DNA of 64,000 nucleotides. Source: Fimbriimonadaceae bacterium (GTDB lineage: Bacteria > Armatimonadota > UBA10988). The position numbers and the translations under genes are program-made. The notes under the pieces were generated by a model. That model saw only the letters and a program-made list of their open reading frames with translations, was not told where the DNA came from and searched no databases. The stretch's first letter is position 1; each line of letters opens with the position of its first letter. Of this stretch, positions 54,513 to 61,495 are shown in pieces. The stretch is taken from NCBI GenBank assembly GCA_020850355.1, contig JADZEX010000082.1:28772-92771 (forward strand), in the 5' to 3' direction.

Positions 54513-55327
54513 CGTACTGCCTCCCGCAGCCGGACCACCTGCTCCAGCAGCGCCCGCAGCTCCGCCAGCGGCACCATGTTCGGCCCATCGCAACGTGCCC
54601 GGTCGGGGTCGTCGTGGACTTCCAAGAAGAGCGCGTCGATCCCGACGGCCGTCGCCGCGCGGACCAGCGGTGGCACGAAGCGGCGGTCGCCGCCGCTGCT
54701 GCCGCCGGCCGCGGCGGGCAGTTGCACGCTGTGGGTGCCGTCGAAGCAGACCGGCCAGCCAAGCTCCCGCATTGTCACCAGGCCACGCATGTCGACCACC
54801 AGGTTGTGGTAGCCGAAGGTGGTGCCGCGCTCGGTCAGCAGGATGCCGCTGACGCCGCCCGCGACGAGCTTGCCGACGCCGTGGGCCAGGTCGCCGGGTG
54901 CCGCGAACTGCGCCTTCTTGAGGTTGACCGGCCGCCCGGTGGCGGCCGCCGCCAGCAGCAGGTCGGTCTGCCGCGAGAGGAACGCCGGGATCTGCAGCAG
55001 GTCGACCGCCGCGGCGGCCGGGGCGCACTGCCAGGCTTCGTGGACGTCGGTCACCACCGGCACGCCGTGCTCGCGGCCGACCGCCGCCAGAATCTGCAGG
55101 CCCGCCTCGAGGCCCGGACCGCGGTACGACTGCACCGCGCTGCGATTGGCCTTGTCGAAGCTGGCCTTGAAGACGTAGCCGAGGCCCAGCTCGGCGGCCA
55201 ACGGTGCGATGGCGGCGGCCAGGCGGTGGCAATGGTCGGCGCTCTCGATGACGCACGGCCCGGCCAGCAGCAGCAGCGGATAGGACGGGCCGACGCCCAC
55301 ACCGTCCCGTAGGATCACGTCTCGCAT
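54509..55327 (-). CDS. kdsA: 3-deoxy-8-phosphooctulonate synthase
   Basis: 272 residues. Condenses arabinose-5-phosphate with PEP to KDO-8-phosphate. Family segments: 'LLLLAGPCVIESADHCHRLA', 'YVFKASFDKANRSAVQSYRGPGL', 'VVTDVHEAWQCAP', 'DLLQIPAFLSRQTDLLLAAAATGRPVNLKKAQF', 'GILLTERGTTFGYHNLVVDMRGL' and 'CFDGTHSVQLP'. The promoter's -10 box lies six bases before the ATG, with no Shine-Dalgarno. Confidence 0.96.
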   Translation of the reverse strand: MRDVILRDGVGVGPSYPLLLLAGPCVIESADHCHRLAAAIAPLAAELGLGYVFKASFDKANRSAVQSYRGPGLEAGLQILAAVGREHGVPVVTDVHEAWQCAPAAAAVDLLQIPAFLSRQTDLLLAAAATGRPVNLKKAQFAAPGDLAHGVGKLVAGGVSGILLTERGTTFGYHNLVVDMRGLVTMRELGWPVCFDGTHSVQLPAAAGGSSGGDRRFVPPLVRAATAVGIDALFLEVHDDPDRARCDGPNMVPLAELRALLEQVVRLREAVR

Positions 55328-55333
55328 GGCCGC

Positions 55334-55362
55334 ATCATAGCGGATTGCGCGGGAGTCGTCAC
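55334..55362 (-). promoter_or_regulatory. Promoter for kdsA, apparently leaderless
   Basis: On the minus strand GTGACG (55362-55357), 17 bases and TATGAT (55339-55334). Only six bases separate the -10 from the kdsA ATG at 55327, so transcription would start at or beside the ATG. Confidence 0.6.
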
Positions 55363-55398
55363 GCCGGCGCCTGCGCTGCTCACCACCAGTGGCAAGCG

Positions 55399-55427
55399 TT
55401 GACGCAATGGCCGCCGCCCGCTAGGAT
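55399..55427 (+). promoter_or_regulatory. Promoter for purL
   Basis: TTGACG (55399-55404), a 17-base spacer and TAGGAT (55422-55427). A GAGGAG ribosome site (55434-55439) follows, ten bases before the ATG at 55450. No purine riboswitch or extended leader fits in this 120-base divergent region. Confidence 0.65.
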
Positions 55428-55449
55428 CCCCTCTGAGGAGCCCCTGCCG

Positions 55450-57840
55450 ATGAGCGCTGGTCTACCGCTGACCGAGCGTCGCTTCGCGGTTGATGCCTAC
55501 GCCGACGACGCCGCGCTGAGCGCCGCGCTGCTGGCCGAAGGGGTCGGCCTCAGTCCTTTCGAGGCGCGCCGCCTGGCCGAACTGCTGGGCCGCAACCCGA
55601 CCTGGTGTGAGTTGCACCTCTTCAACGCCGAGTGGTCGGAGCATTGCAGCTACAAATCGAGCAAGCCGACCCTGCGCGAGTTTCTGCCGACCAGCGGTCC
55701 GACCGTCGTGCTGGGACCGCAAGAAGACGCCGGCATCCTGCTGTTAGGCCCGACCGGTGACGGCGACCGCTGGGGCATTGTGATCGCCCACGAGAGCCAC
55801 AACCACCCGTCGCAGGTGCTGCCCACCGAGGGCGCCGCGACCGGCATCGGCGGCATTGTGCGCGATGTCGACTGCATGGGCGCCGAGGTGATTGCCGTCG
55901 CCGACCCGCTACGGTTCGGCGACCCCAGCGGGCCGCAGGCCGACCGCACGCGCTGGATCACCGCCGGCGTGGTCGACGGCATCTGGCAGTACGGCAACGC
56001 GCTGGGCGTGCCGAACCTCGGCGGCGACATCGTCTTCGATCCCTGCTACGACGACAACTGCCTGGTCAACGTGGTGGCGCTGGGCCTCGTCCGGGAGAGC
56101 CGCATTCTGCACAGCCGGGTGCCCGAGCAGGCGCATCAGGAGCCGTACGACCTGATCCTAGTGGGCAAACCGACCGACGACTCCGGCTTCGGCGGCGCGG
56201 CCTTCGCGTCGATGGACTTGGACGAAGCCGACGAAGACACCAACCGCGGCGCGGTTCAGGTGCCCGATCCGTTCTTGAAGAATGTGCTGCTGCTACACAA
56301 GGCCAACGAGGCGGTGCGCGACGCCGCCCAGGCGGCTGGGGCGGCGGTCGGCATGAAAGACCTCGGCGCCGCCGGGATCGCCTGCAGCTCGTCCGAGCTG
56401 TGTGCCGCGGGCGGCTTCGGGGCCTGGATCGACCTTGACCGGGTGCATGTCGCACTGCCCAACCTGCGGCCCGAGGTGATCGCCGTCGCCGAGACCCAGG
56501 AGCGCTACCTGTGGGCCGTGCCGCGGTGGTTCACGCCGACTGTGCTGCGGATCTACAACGAGGAATGGGACCTGCCGGGCGTCTACGAGGGTGCCCAGGC
56601 GGCGGTGATCGGCGAGGCGCGGAGCGACAAGCGGTACGTCGTGACCTGTCGCGGTGAAGTGGTCTGCGACGCCGACGTCGACACGGTGACCGCCGGCATC
56701 GAGTACGAACGGGTCGCCGCGGCGGCGGTCTGGGACGAGCCGGAGCCGGACGTCCGCGGCGGTGACCTGCCCGGCCGGCTGTTGCGGCTGTTGGCCAGCC
56801 CCAACATCGCCAGCAAGGAATCGCTCTACCGCTTCTACGACACCGAGGTCCAGGGCCGCGCGGTGCTGCGCTCCGGCGAGGCCGACGCGGGGGTCATCGC
56901 GCCGCTCTTCGACCGGCCCTGGGGCGCCGCGCTGACGGTCGATGGCAACCCGCGCTACGGGCGGATCGACCCCTATTGGGGCGGCGTCAACGCAGTGGCC
57001 GAAGCGATGCGCAACATCGCCGCGGTCGGGGCGACGCCGGTCGGGATGACCGACTGCCTGAACTTCGGGAACCCCGAGGTGCCGGCCCAGTTTGCCGAGT
57101 TCCGGGAGAGCGTGCGCGGGCTGAGCGCGGCGGCGCGGGCGTTGTGGCTGAAAGACTACCCCGGCGAGCCGACGCCGTTCGTCTCGGGCAATGTCAGCCT
57201 GTACAACCAAAGCGCTGCCGGGCGAGCGGTCTCACCGAGCCCCATCGTGGCCTGCCTGGGGGTGATCGACGATCACGCCCGCTGCGTCACACCGCAGCTC
57301 AAGGAGCCCGGCAACGCGCTGATCGTGGCCGGGGCGCGGCGCGCCGAGCTGGGCGGGTCGGCCTACTACCAGGTGTTCCACGAGGCCCACGGCCAGAGCG
57401 TGCCGCGGCCCGACCTGAACGTCGAGCGGAACCTGATCCACGGCACCATCGACGCCATCGCCAGCGGCGGCGTGCGGGCCTGTCACGACATCAGCAACGG
57501 CGGGCTGCTGGTGACCGTCGCCGAAATGCTGATCGGTGGCTGGGGACACGGCACCTGCGGCGCGCAGGTCGACCTGGCGGCGGTGCCCTACGACGGTGAA
57601 GAGACCGCTGCGCTGCGCGAGCAGGCCAGCGCGTTTGGCGAGACCGGCGGGTTCGTGCTGGAAGTGCAGCCGGCGCAGGTGGCGCCGGTGCTGGCGATCT
57701 ACCGCGAGCGCGGTGTCGCGGCGGCGGTCTGCGGGTCGGTCAGCGCCACGCCGACCCTCGACCTCGGGCCGGCCGGCGCGGTCAGCCTGGACGACCTGCG
57801 CGGCGCCTGGCTGGGCGGCCTGCCGGAGGTGTTGGGATGA
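55450..57840 (+). CDS. purL: Phosphoribosylformylglycinamidine synthase II (small type)
   Basis: 796 residues from ATG 55450. The ATP-dependent synthetase of the fourth de novo purine step. 'FNAEWSEHCSYKSSKPTLREFLP', 'HESHNHPSQVLPTEGAATGIGGIVRDV', 'MGAEVIAVADPLRFG' and 'GMKDLGAAGIACSSSELCAAGG' are PurL hallmarks. It is the small type, which needs separate PurQ (glutaminase) and PurS; both are encoded downstream on the same strand. Stop at 57840 overlaps nothing; a LysM gene on the other strand ends seven bases away. Confidence 0.97.
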   Translation: MSAGLPLTERRFAVDAYADDAALSAALLAEGVGLSPFEARRLAELLGRNPTWCELHLFNAEWSEHCSYKSSKPTLREFLPTSGPTVVLGPQEDAGILLLGPTGDGDRWGIVIAHESHNHPSQVLPTEGAATGIGGIVRDVDCMGAEVIAVADPLRFGDPSGPQADRTRWITAGVVDGIWQYGNALGVPNLGGDIVFDPCYDDNCLVNVVALGLVRESRILHSRVPEQAHQEPYDLILVGKPTDDSGFGGAAFASMDLDEADEDTNRGAVQVPDPFLKNVLLLHKANEAVRDAAQAAGAAVGMKDLGAAGIACSSSELCAAGGFGAWIDLDRVHVALPNLRPEVIAVAETQERYLWAVPRWFTPTVLRIYNEEWDLPGVYEGAQAAVIGEARSDKRYVVTCRGEVVCDADVDTVTAGIEYERVAAAAVWDEPEPDVRGGDLPGRLLRLLASPNIASKESLYRFYDTEVQGRAVLRSGEADAGVIAPLFDRPWGAALTVDGNPRYGRIDPYWGGVNAVAEAMRNIAAVGATPVGMTDCLNFGNPEVPAQFAEFRESVRGLSAAARALWLKDYPGEPTPFVSGNVSLYNQSAAGRAVSPSPIVACLGVIDDHARCVTPQLKEPGNALIVAGARRAELGGSAYYQVFHEAHGQSVPRPDLNVERNLIHGTIDAIASGGVRACHDISNGGLLVTVAEMLIGGWGHGTCGAQVDLAAVPYDGEETAALREQASAFGETGGFVLEVQPAQVAPVLAIYRERGVAAAVCGSVSATPTLDLGPAGAVSLDDLRGAWLGGLPEVLG

Positions 57841-57846
57841 GCGGCC

Positions 57847-58176
57847 TCAGCCCCGCACCGCCTGCGCCGTCGCCACGAAGCGTTCGGGAGCGCGCTGCGC
57901 GGCCCGCACCGCGGCCCGACCTTGGGGCAGCAGGAGCCGTTGGCCAGGGTAGATGGTGGCGCCGGTGAGCTGGTTCACCTCGAGCACCACCTGCAGCACG
58001 GCGCGGCGGTCCAGCCGCGGCGCCGCACAGCGGCCCGCCAGCGCCCACAAGGTGTCGCCGGGCTGCACCACGACCCACCGCGCCAGCGGCGGCTCGCTCG
58101 GCCCGCGGCGTCCCGCCGCCCCCGCCGCCACCACCAGCAGCAAGACCACCCCAAACCAGCACCGCGTCCCTCGCAT
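57847..58176 (-). CDS. Small membrane protein with one LysM domain (YneA-like architecture)
   Basis: 109 residues from ATG 58176, with GGAG seven bases upstream. A single N-terminal hydrophobic helix ('FGVVLLLVVAAGAAG') is followed by one LysM domain ('WVVVQPGDTLWALAGRC..LEVNQLTGATIYPGQRLLLP') and a short tail. A membrane helix plus one LysM is the layout of SOS-induced cell-division inhibitors such as Bacillus YneA. Three similar boxes stand upstream. It lies on the opposite strand between purL and purQ. The role is inferred from architecture and boxes only. Confidence 0.8.
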   Translation of the reverse strand: MRGTRCWFGVVLLLVVAAGAAGRRGPSEPPLARWVVVQPGDTLWALAGRCAAPRLDRRAVLQVVLEVNQLTGATIYPGQRLLLPQGRAAVRAAQRAPERFVATAQAVRG

Positions 58177-58187
58177 CGTCGCTCTCC

Positions 58188-58251
58188 TGCAAACGGGCGT
58201 TCTCTGCAAACACTCGTTCTCCTTGGAGCGCGAGTGCAAACAGTTGTTTCG
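58188..58251 (-). promoter_or_regulatory. Three TGCAAAC-N3-YGTTY boxes upstream of the LysM gene
   Basis: TGCAAACGGGCGTTCTC (58188-58204), TGCAAACACTCGTTCTC (58205-58221, tandem) and TGCAAACAGTTGTTTCG (58235-58251) share one pattern. On the minus strand the middle copy reads AGAAC-GAGT-GTTTG, close to the Gram-positive LexA (SOS/Cheo) box CGAAC-RNRY-GTTYC; the other two match less well. They cover the 12-75 bases upstream of the LysM start. The purQ gene begins 76 bases to the other side. Confidence 0.55.
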
Positions 58252-58326
58252 GGGCGACGGGGCGGTTGGCGTGACGAGTCCGATGATTCACGGTTTCGCG
58301 TCGGATCAGTGGAGAGGAGAGGCCGC

Positions 58327-59175
58327 ATGGCAGCCGTTCCGCGCGTAGCGGTGGTGCAGTTTCCCGGCATGAACTGCGAGGCCGAGACGAAGCTGGCCTT
58401 GGAGGCGGTCGGGTTGGAGGCCGAGATCTACCGCTGGAATCGCGATCCGGCCGGACTCGACGGGTTCGACGCGATGGTGGTTGGTGGGGGCTTCAGCTAC
58501 CAGGACCGGGTGCGCTCGGGGGTGATCGCGGCGCGGGAGCCGATCTGTGAGCGGCTGCTGACGCTGGCGGGGCAGGGGCGGCCGATTCTGGGGATCTGCA
58601 ACGGGGCGCAGGTGCTGGTCGAGACCGGGCTGGTGCCGGGGCTGCAGCCGGGTCGGATCGAGGTCGCCCTGGCCCCCAACCGGATGACCCAGGGCGGGCG
58701 CGTCGTGCGGCGGGACTACTTCTGCACCTGGACGCATCTCCGGCTGGTGACGCCGCCGCAGCGCTGTGTCTGGACCGCGGCGCTGCAGCCGGCGGCCGTG
58801 CTGGCGATTCCCATGGCGCATGGCGAGGGTCGTTTCACCAGCGCCACCGCGGGCCTGTTCGAGCAACTCGCGGCGGACGGGCAACTGGTCTGGCAGTATT
58901 GCGATCCGGCCGGCGTGGTCAGTGAGGACTTCCCGATCTGTCCGAACGGCTCGACCCGCGCGACGGCGGCGGTCTGCAACCCGGCGGGCAACGTGCTGGC
59001 GATCATGCCGCATCCCGAACGGGCCAGTTGGTTGCGGCAGGTGCCCCAAGACCTGCCCGGACCGTGGGGCGCGGCGCGGCGGGCGGCCTACGGACAGGCG
59101 GCCGCGCTGGCCGCCGCCGGTCCCGGCCGCGGGATCTTTGCCAGTCTGGCGCAGAGCCTGGCGGTAGCCCTCTGA
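58327..59175 (+). CDS. purQ: Phosphoribosylformylglycinamidine synthase I
   Basis: 282 residues, somewhat longer than usual PurQ (about 230). A class I glutaminase: Cys91 in 'GICNGAQVL', and His/Glu in 'MPHPERASW'. N-terminal 'VAVVQFPGMNCEAETKLALEAVG' and 'GGFSYQDRVRSGVIAA' are typical. It supplies ammonia to PurL. The ATG at 58327 has GGAGAGG upstream, and its last base couples to the next gene (TGATG). Confidence 0.95.
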   Translation: MAAVPRVAVVQFPGMNCEAETKLALEAVGLEAEIYRWNRDPAGLDGFDAMVVGGGFSYQDRVRSGVIAAREPICERLLTLAGQGRPILGICNGAQVLVETGLVPGLQPGRIEVALAPNRMTQGGRVVRRDYFCTWTHLRLVTPPQRCVWTAALQPAAVLAIPMAHGEGRFTSATAGLFEQLAADGQLVWQYCDPAGVVSEDFPICPNGSTRATAAVCNPAGNVLAIMPHPERASWLRQVPQDLPGPWGAARRAAYGQAAALAAAGPGRGIFASLAQSLAVAL

Positions 59176-60050
59176 TGCTGCCGCCGCCGCCGGCCGGGCT
59201 GCGGGCGTTGGAGAGCGCCGACCTGCGGGTGCGGCCGGCGACCGCGGCGCGGTGGGGTCTGCTGCTGCACGCGCTGTTGCTGCTGGCCCTGGCGGCGCGG
59301 GCGCTGCCGCGCTGGGGTGGGCAGTTGCCGGCCGTGGCCGGACTGCTGGCCGCCCTGACCGGCTGGTGCGCAGTGGCGGTGGCGCACCTGCTGAGCTGTC
59401 GGCGCGACCTGCCGCTGCGGGCGACGCTGGCGGCGGTCGAGGCGGCCGAGACCGATCGTGGGCGGCTGACCTGGCTGACGCTGGACGGCGTTGGCGGGCG
59501 GGCGGGGCGGCTCGAGGTGGAGGCCAACTGGGCGCAGGCCGCGGCCGTGGGCGACGAGGTGGCGGTGCGCTGGCGGGAGACCGCGCTGGGCACCTGTCAG
59601 GTGTTGCTCGGCGCGCCGGGGCCGCAGGGTTGGCAGTTGCCGCCGCCGCGGGCTGGCCGTAAGCTGCTGGTGCGGGCCTACAAGCTGCTCGGCGCGGCGA
59701 CGCTGGCGGCGCTGGCGGCGTTGGCCGGGGCGCCTCAACAGCGGCTGGCGGGCGAGGTGCGGCAGGTGGTGCAGGAGGCCTGGCAGACCGGCGACGGGCG
59801 GCTGCCCTGGCAGGTGCAGGTGAGCTACGCCGGCGGCGAGTTGGCAGCGCGCGTGACGCATGACGAGTTGCTGGCGTTGCTGCCGGCGGCCGGACGGCGG
59901 GCCCTGGCGACGCCAGGGCTGCTGGCGCCCGAAGAGCGCCGGGCGGCCGAGGCGCGCTGGCTGCCGCTCGGGCGGGCGGTCTGGGTACGCCAGACGCGGC
60001 TGGGGCCGTGGCGGGCGACTTTCTTGGCGGGAGATGCGGAAGAGCCATGA
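59175..60050 (+). CDS. Hypothetical membrane protein in the pur cluster
   Basis: 291 residues. Two adjacent N-terminal hydrophobic segments (about residues 26-72, 'GLLLHALLLLALAARALP', 'VAGLLAALTGWCAVAVAHLL') are followed by a soluble beta-rich region and a further helix near 'LLGAATLAALAALAGA'. I recognise no family. It is coupled to purQ by TGATG and to the PurS-like gene by ATGA, so it is always translated with them, although membrane proteins are not part of known FGAM synthase. Confidence 0.72.
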   Translation: MLPPPPAGLRALESADLRVRPATAARWGLLLHALLLLALAARALPRWGGQLPAVAGLLAALTGWCAVAVAHLLSCRRDLPLRATLAAVEAAETDRGRLTWLTLDGVGGRAGRLEVEANWAQAAAVGDEVAVRWRETALGTCQVLLGAPGPQGWQLPPPRAGRKLLVRAYKLLGAATLAALAALAGAPQQRLAGEVRQVVQEAWQTGDGRLPWQVQVSYAGGELAARVTHDELLALLPAAGRRALATPGLLAPEERRAAEARWLPLGRAVWVRQTRLGPWRATFLAGDAEEP

Positions 60051-60580
60051 GTGCTGACATCGAACTGACGGTGGCGCTGAAGATCCCCGACGTCACAGCC
60101 GTGACGGCGCGGCGGACGTTGCAGGGGCGGCTGGGGTACGGCGAGCAGCTCGCCGACCTGCGGCGTGCCGACTGGTGGCGATTGACGGTCGCCCCCGCGG
60201 GCGACGCCGCGCTGGCGCTGGGGCAGGAGCTGGCCGAGCGGACCAACGTCTTCGTGAACCCCACCAAGCACGTCTACCGCTGTGCCCAGCGGGCTGCCGC
60301 GCCGGCCGCGCCGGCCGGTTGCACGGCGGTCGGGGTGCTGACGGGCTTTCTGGACGAAGCCACCGCCGACCTGACGCTGCAAGCCCTGCGCGGGCGGCTG
60401 GGCTACGGCGACCGGGTGCTGGCGGTGCAGCGCGGGACCCTCTGGACCTTCCACCTGCGCACCACCGACCTCGCGGCCGCCCGCGACCTGGCCGCGGCGA
60501 TGACGGTCTCCCGCGACCGCGCCACCGGCTTGCTGGTGAATCCCCACTCGCAGTGGTGGCGCTGGTTGGACGAAAGCTGA
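60047..60580 (+). CDS. purS: Tandem PurS-like protein
   Basis: 177 residues formed by two repeats of about 80 (4-78 and 94-174). Each follows the PurS pattern: a strand 'ELTVALKIPDVTAVTARRTLQGRLGYG' / 'AVGVLTGFLDEATADLTLQALRGRLGYG', a central strand and helix, then 'NVFVNPTKHVYR' / 'GLLVNPHSQWWR'. PurS is a small (80-residue) dimeric subunit that links PurL and PurQ; here the dimer appears to be one chain. Its position after purQ, coupled by ATGA through the intervening membrane gene, supports the call. Confidence 0.72.
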   Translation: MSADIELTVALKIPDVTAVTARRTLQGRLGYGEQLADLRRADWWRLTVAPAGDAALALGQELAERTNVFVNPTKHVYRCAQRAAAPAAPAGCTAVGVLTGFLDEATADLTLQALRGRLGYGDRVLAVQRGTLWTFHLRTTDLAAARDLAAAMTVSRDRATGLLVNPHSQWWRWLDES

Positions 60581-60581
60581 C

Positions 60582-61025
60582 CTAACCCGCTTCGGGGGTT
60601 GCCACGCCGAGCGGCCGGAAGCCGGCCGTCGCGAAGTGGCGGTCGGCGGTTAGCGCGTCGGTCATCCCGGCGGCGGCCATGATCGCGAACGAGGTGCAGT
60701 CAACCACCGAAAAGCGCTGGTCCGCATAGCGCCGGAACCAGCCGAGGGCGGCCTGCCAGAGGGTGGGGGTCAACGGAACAAGCTCCAGCAGGTCATGCTG
60801 CGCCTGAAGTTCAATCAAACCGAGCAGCCGCAGCGCCGCGGCCAACGAGATGTCGTAACGGAGCCGGGTGAGTGCCTCCGAGACGACCAGGTGCGAGGTC
60901 ACAGGGAGCCAACCGCGCTCGGTCAACTCGCGGTACCAGCCCGTGGCGCGTCCGTACGCCGGATCGTCAGCCACGGCGATCGCGATCCAGGCCCAGCTAT
61001 CGACGAAGAACTGCGGCCGCCTCAG
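60582..61025 (-). CDS. vapC: PIN-domain toxin (VapC-like), probable CTG start
   Basis: 147 residues. The four PIN acidic residues are seen: Asp9 ('FFVDSWAWI'), Glu50 ('VVSEALTRL'), Asp109 ('SVVDCTSF') and Asp128 ('ALTADRHF'). VapC proteins are RNases cutting tRNA or rRNA. In this frame no ATG, GTG or TTG occurs between the antitoxin's body and the conserved N-terminus. CTG at 61025 overlaps the antitoxin stop (CTGA) and has GGAG seven bases upstream, so initiation there is likely. Confidence 0.78.
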   Translation of the reverse strand: MRRPQFFVDSWAWIAIAVADDPAYGRATGWYRELTERGWLPVTSHLVVSEALTRLRYDISLAAALRLLGLIELQAQHDLLELVPLTPTLWQAALGWFRRYADQRFSVVDCTSFAIMAAAGMTDALTADRHFATAGFRPLGVATPEAG

Positions 61026-61261
61026 GAGCCGTCTCCGTACAGCGCTTCGTCGATCCCCTCGCTCAGCGCGCGCCCGCCAGCGGTGCAGACGCCCGCCAGC
61101 AGCATCTCTCGCAACGCTCGGCGGTCCACCGGTTGGTCTGTCGCGGGCCCGGCCGCAGTGGCCTCGTCGGACTGTCGGACCTCCTCCACGGCGCGCTCCA
61201 GCCGAGCCAAATCCGCGGCGCTCAACGACGGCAGCCGGGCAATCATCTCTTCGACGCTCAT
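61022..61261 (-). CDS. Antitoxin partner of the PIN toxin
   Basis: 79 residues. It begins 'MSVEEMIARLPSLSAADLARLERAVEEV', a helical segment of the type found before RHH/AbrB-less VapB-like antitoxins, and has an Ala-rich linker and acidic C-terminus. I place it as the antitoxin by position: upstream of, and overlapping, the PIN gene. GGAG stands six bases before the ATG. No DNA-binding motif is obvious. Confidence 0.72.
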   Translation of the reverse strand: MSVEEMIARLPSLSAADLARLERAVEEVRQSDEATAAGPATDQPVDRRALREMLLAGVCTAGGRALSEGIDEALYGDGS

Positions 61262-61495
61262 GGCATACTCCAGCCGGCGCGGCCCACCGGCCAGCCGGTC
61301 CCCGCCGTTCCCAGTTCAGTGTAGCACTCCCCGCACGGTCAGGTAGCTTCACCTGCCGCCCGCGCCGTCGCCACGCCAAGCCGCAGCGCCCGTCTTTACG
61401 AAGTCGTTGCGAGGCCGCGGGAAACAGCGTCGGGTTGTGTTGACAAGGACCTTCAGCGGATGGCACGCTGGCGCTGGGGAACGACGGAGGTCGCG

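Noticed and set aside
55363..55449. Purine riboswitch upstream of purL
   Set aside because: The space between the mapped promoter and the ribosome site is under 15 bases.
61440..61470. Promoter TTGACA upstream of the CarboxypepD_reg protein
   Set aside because: The -35 is perfect but no acceptable -10 lies 15-19 bases downstream.
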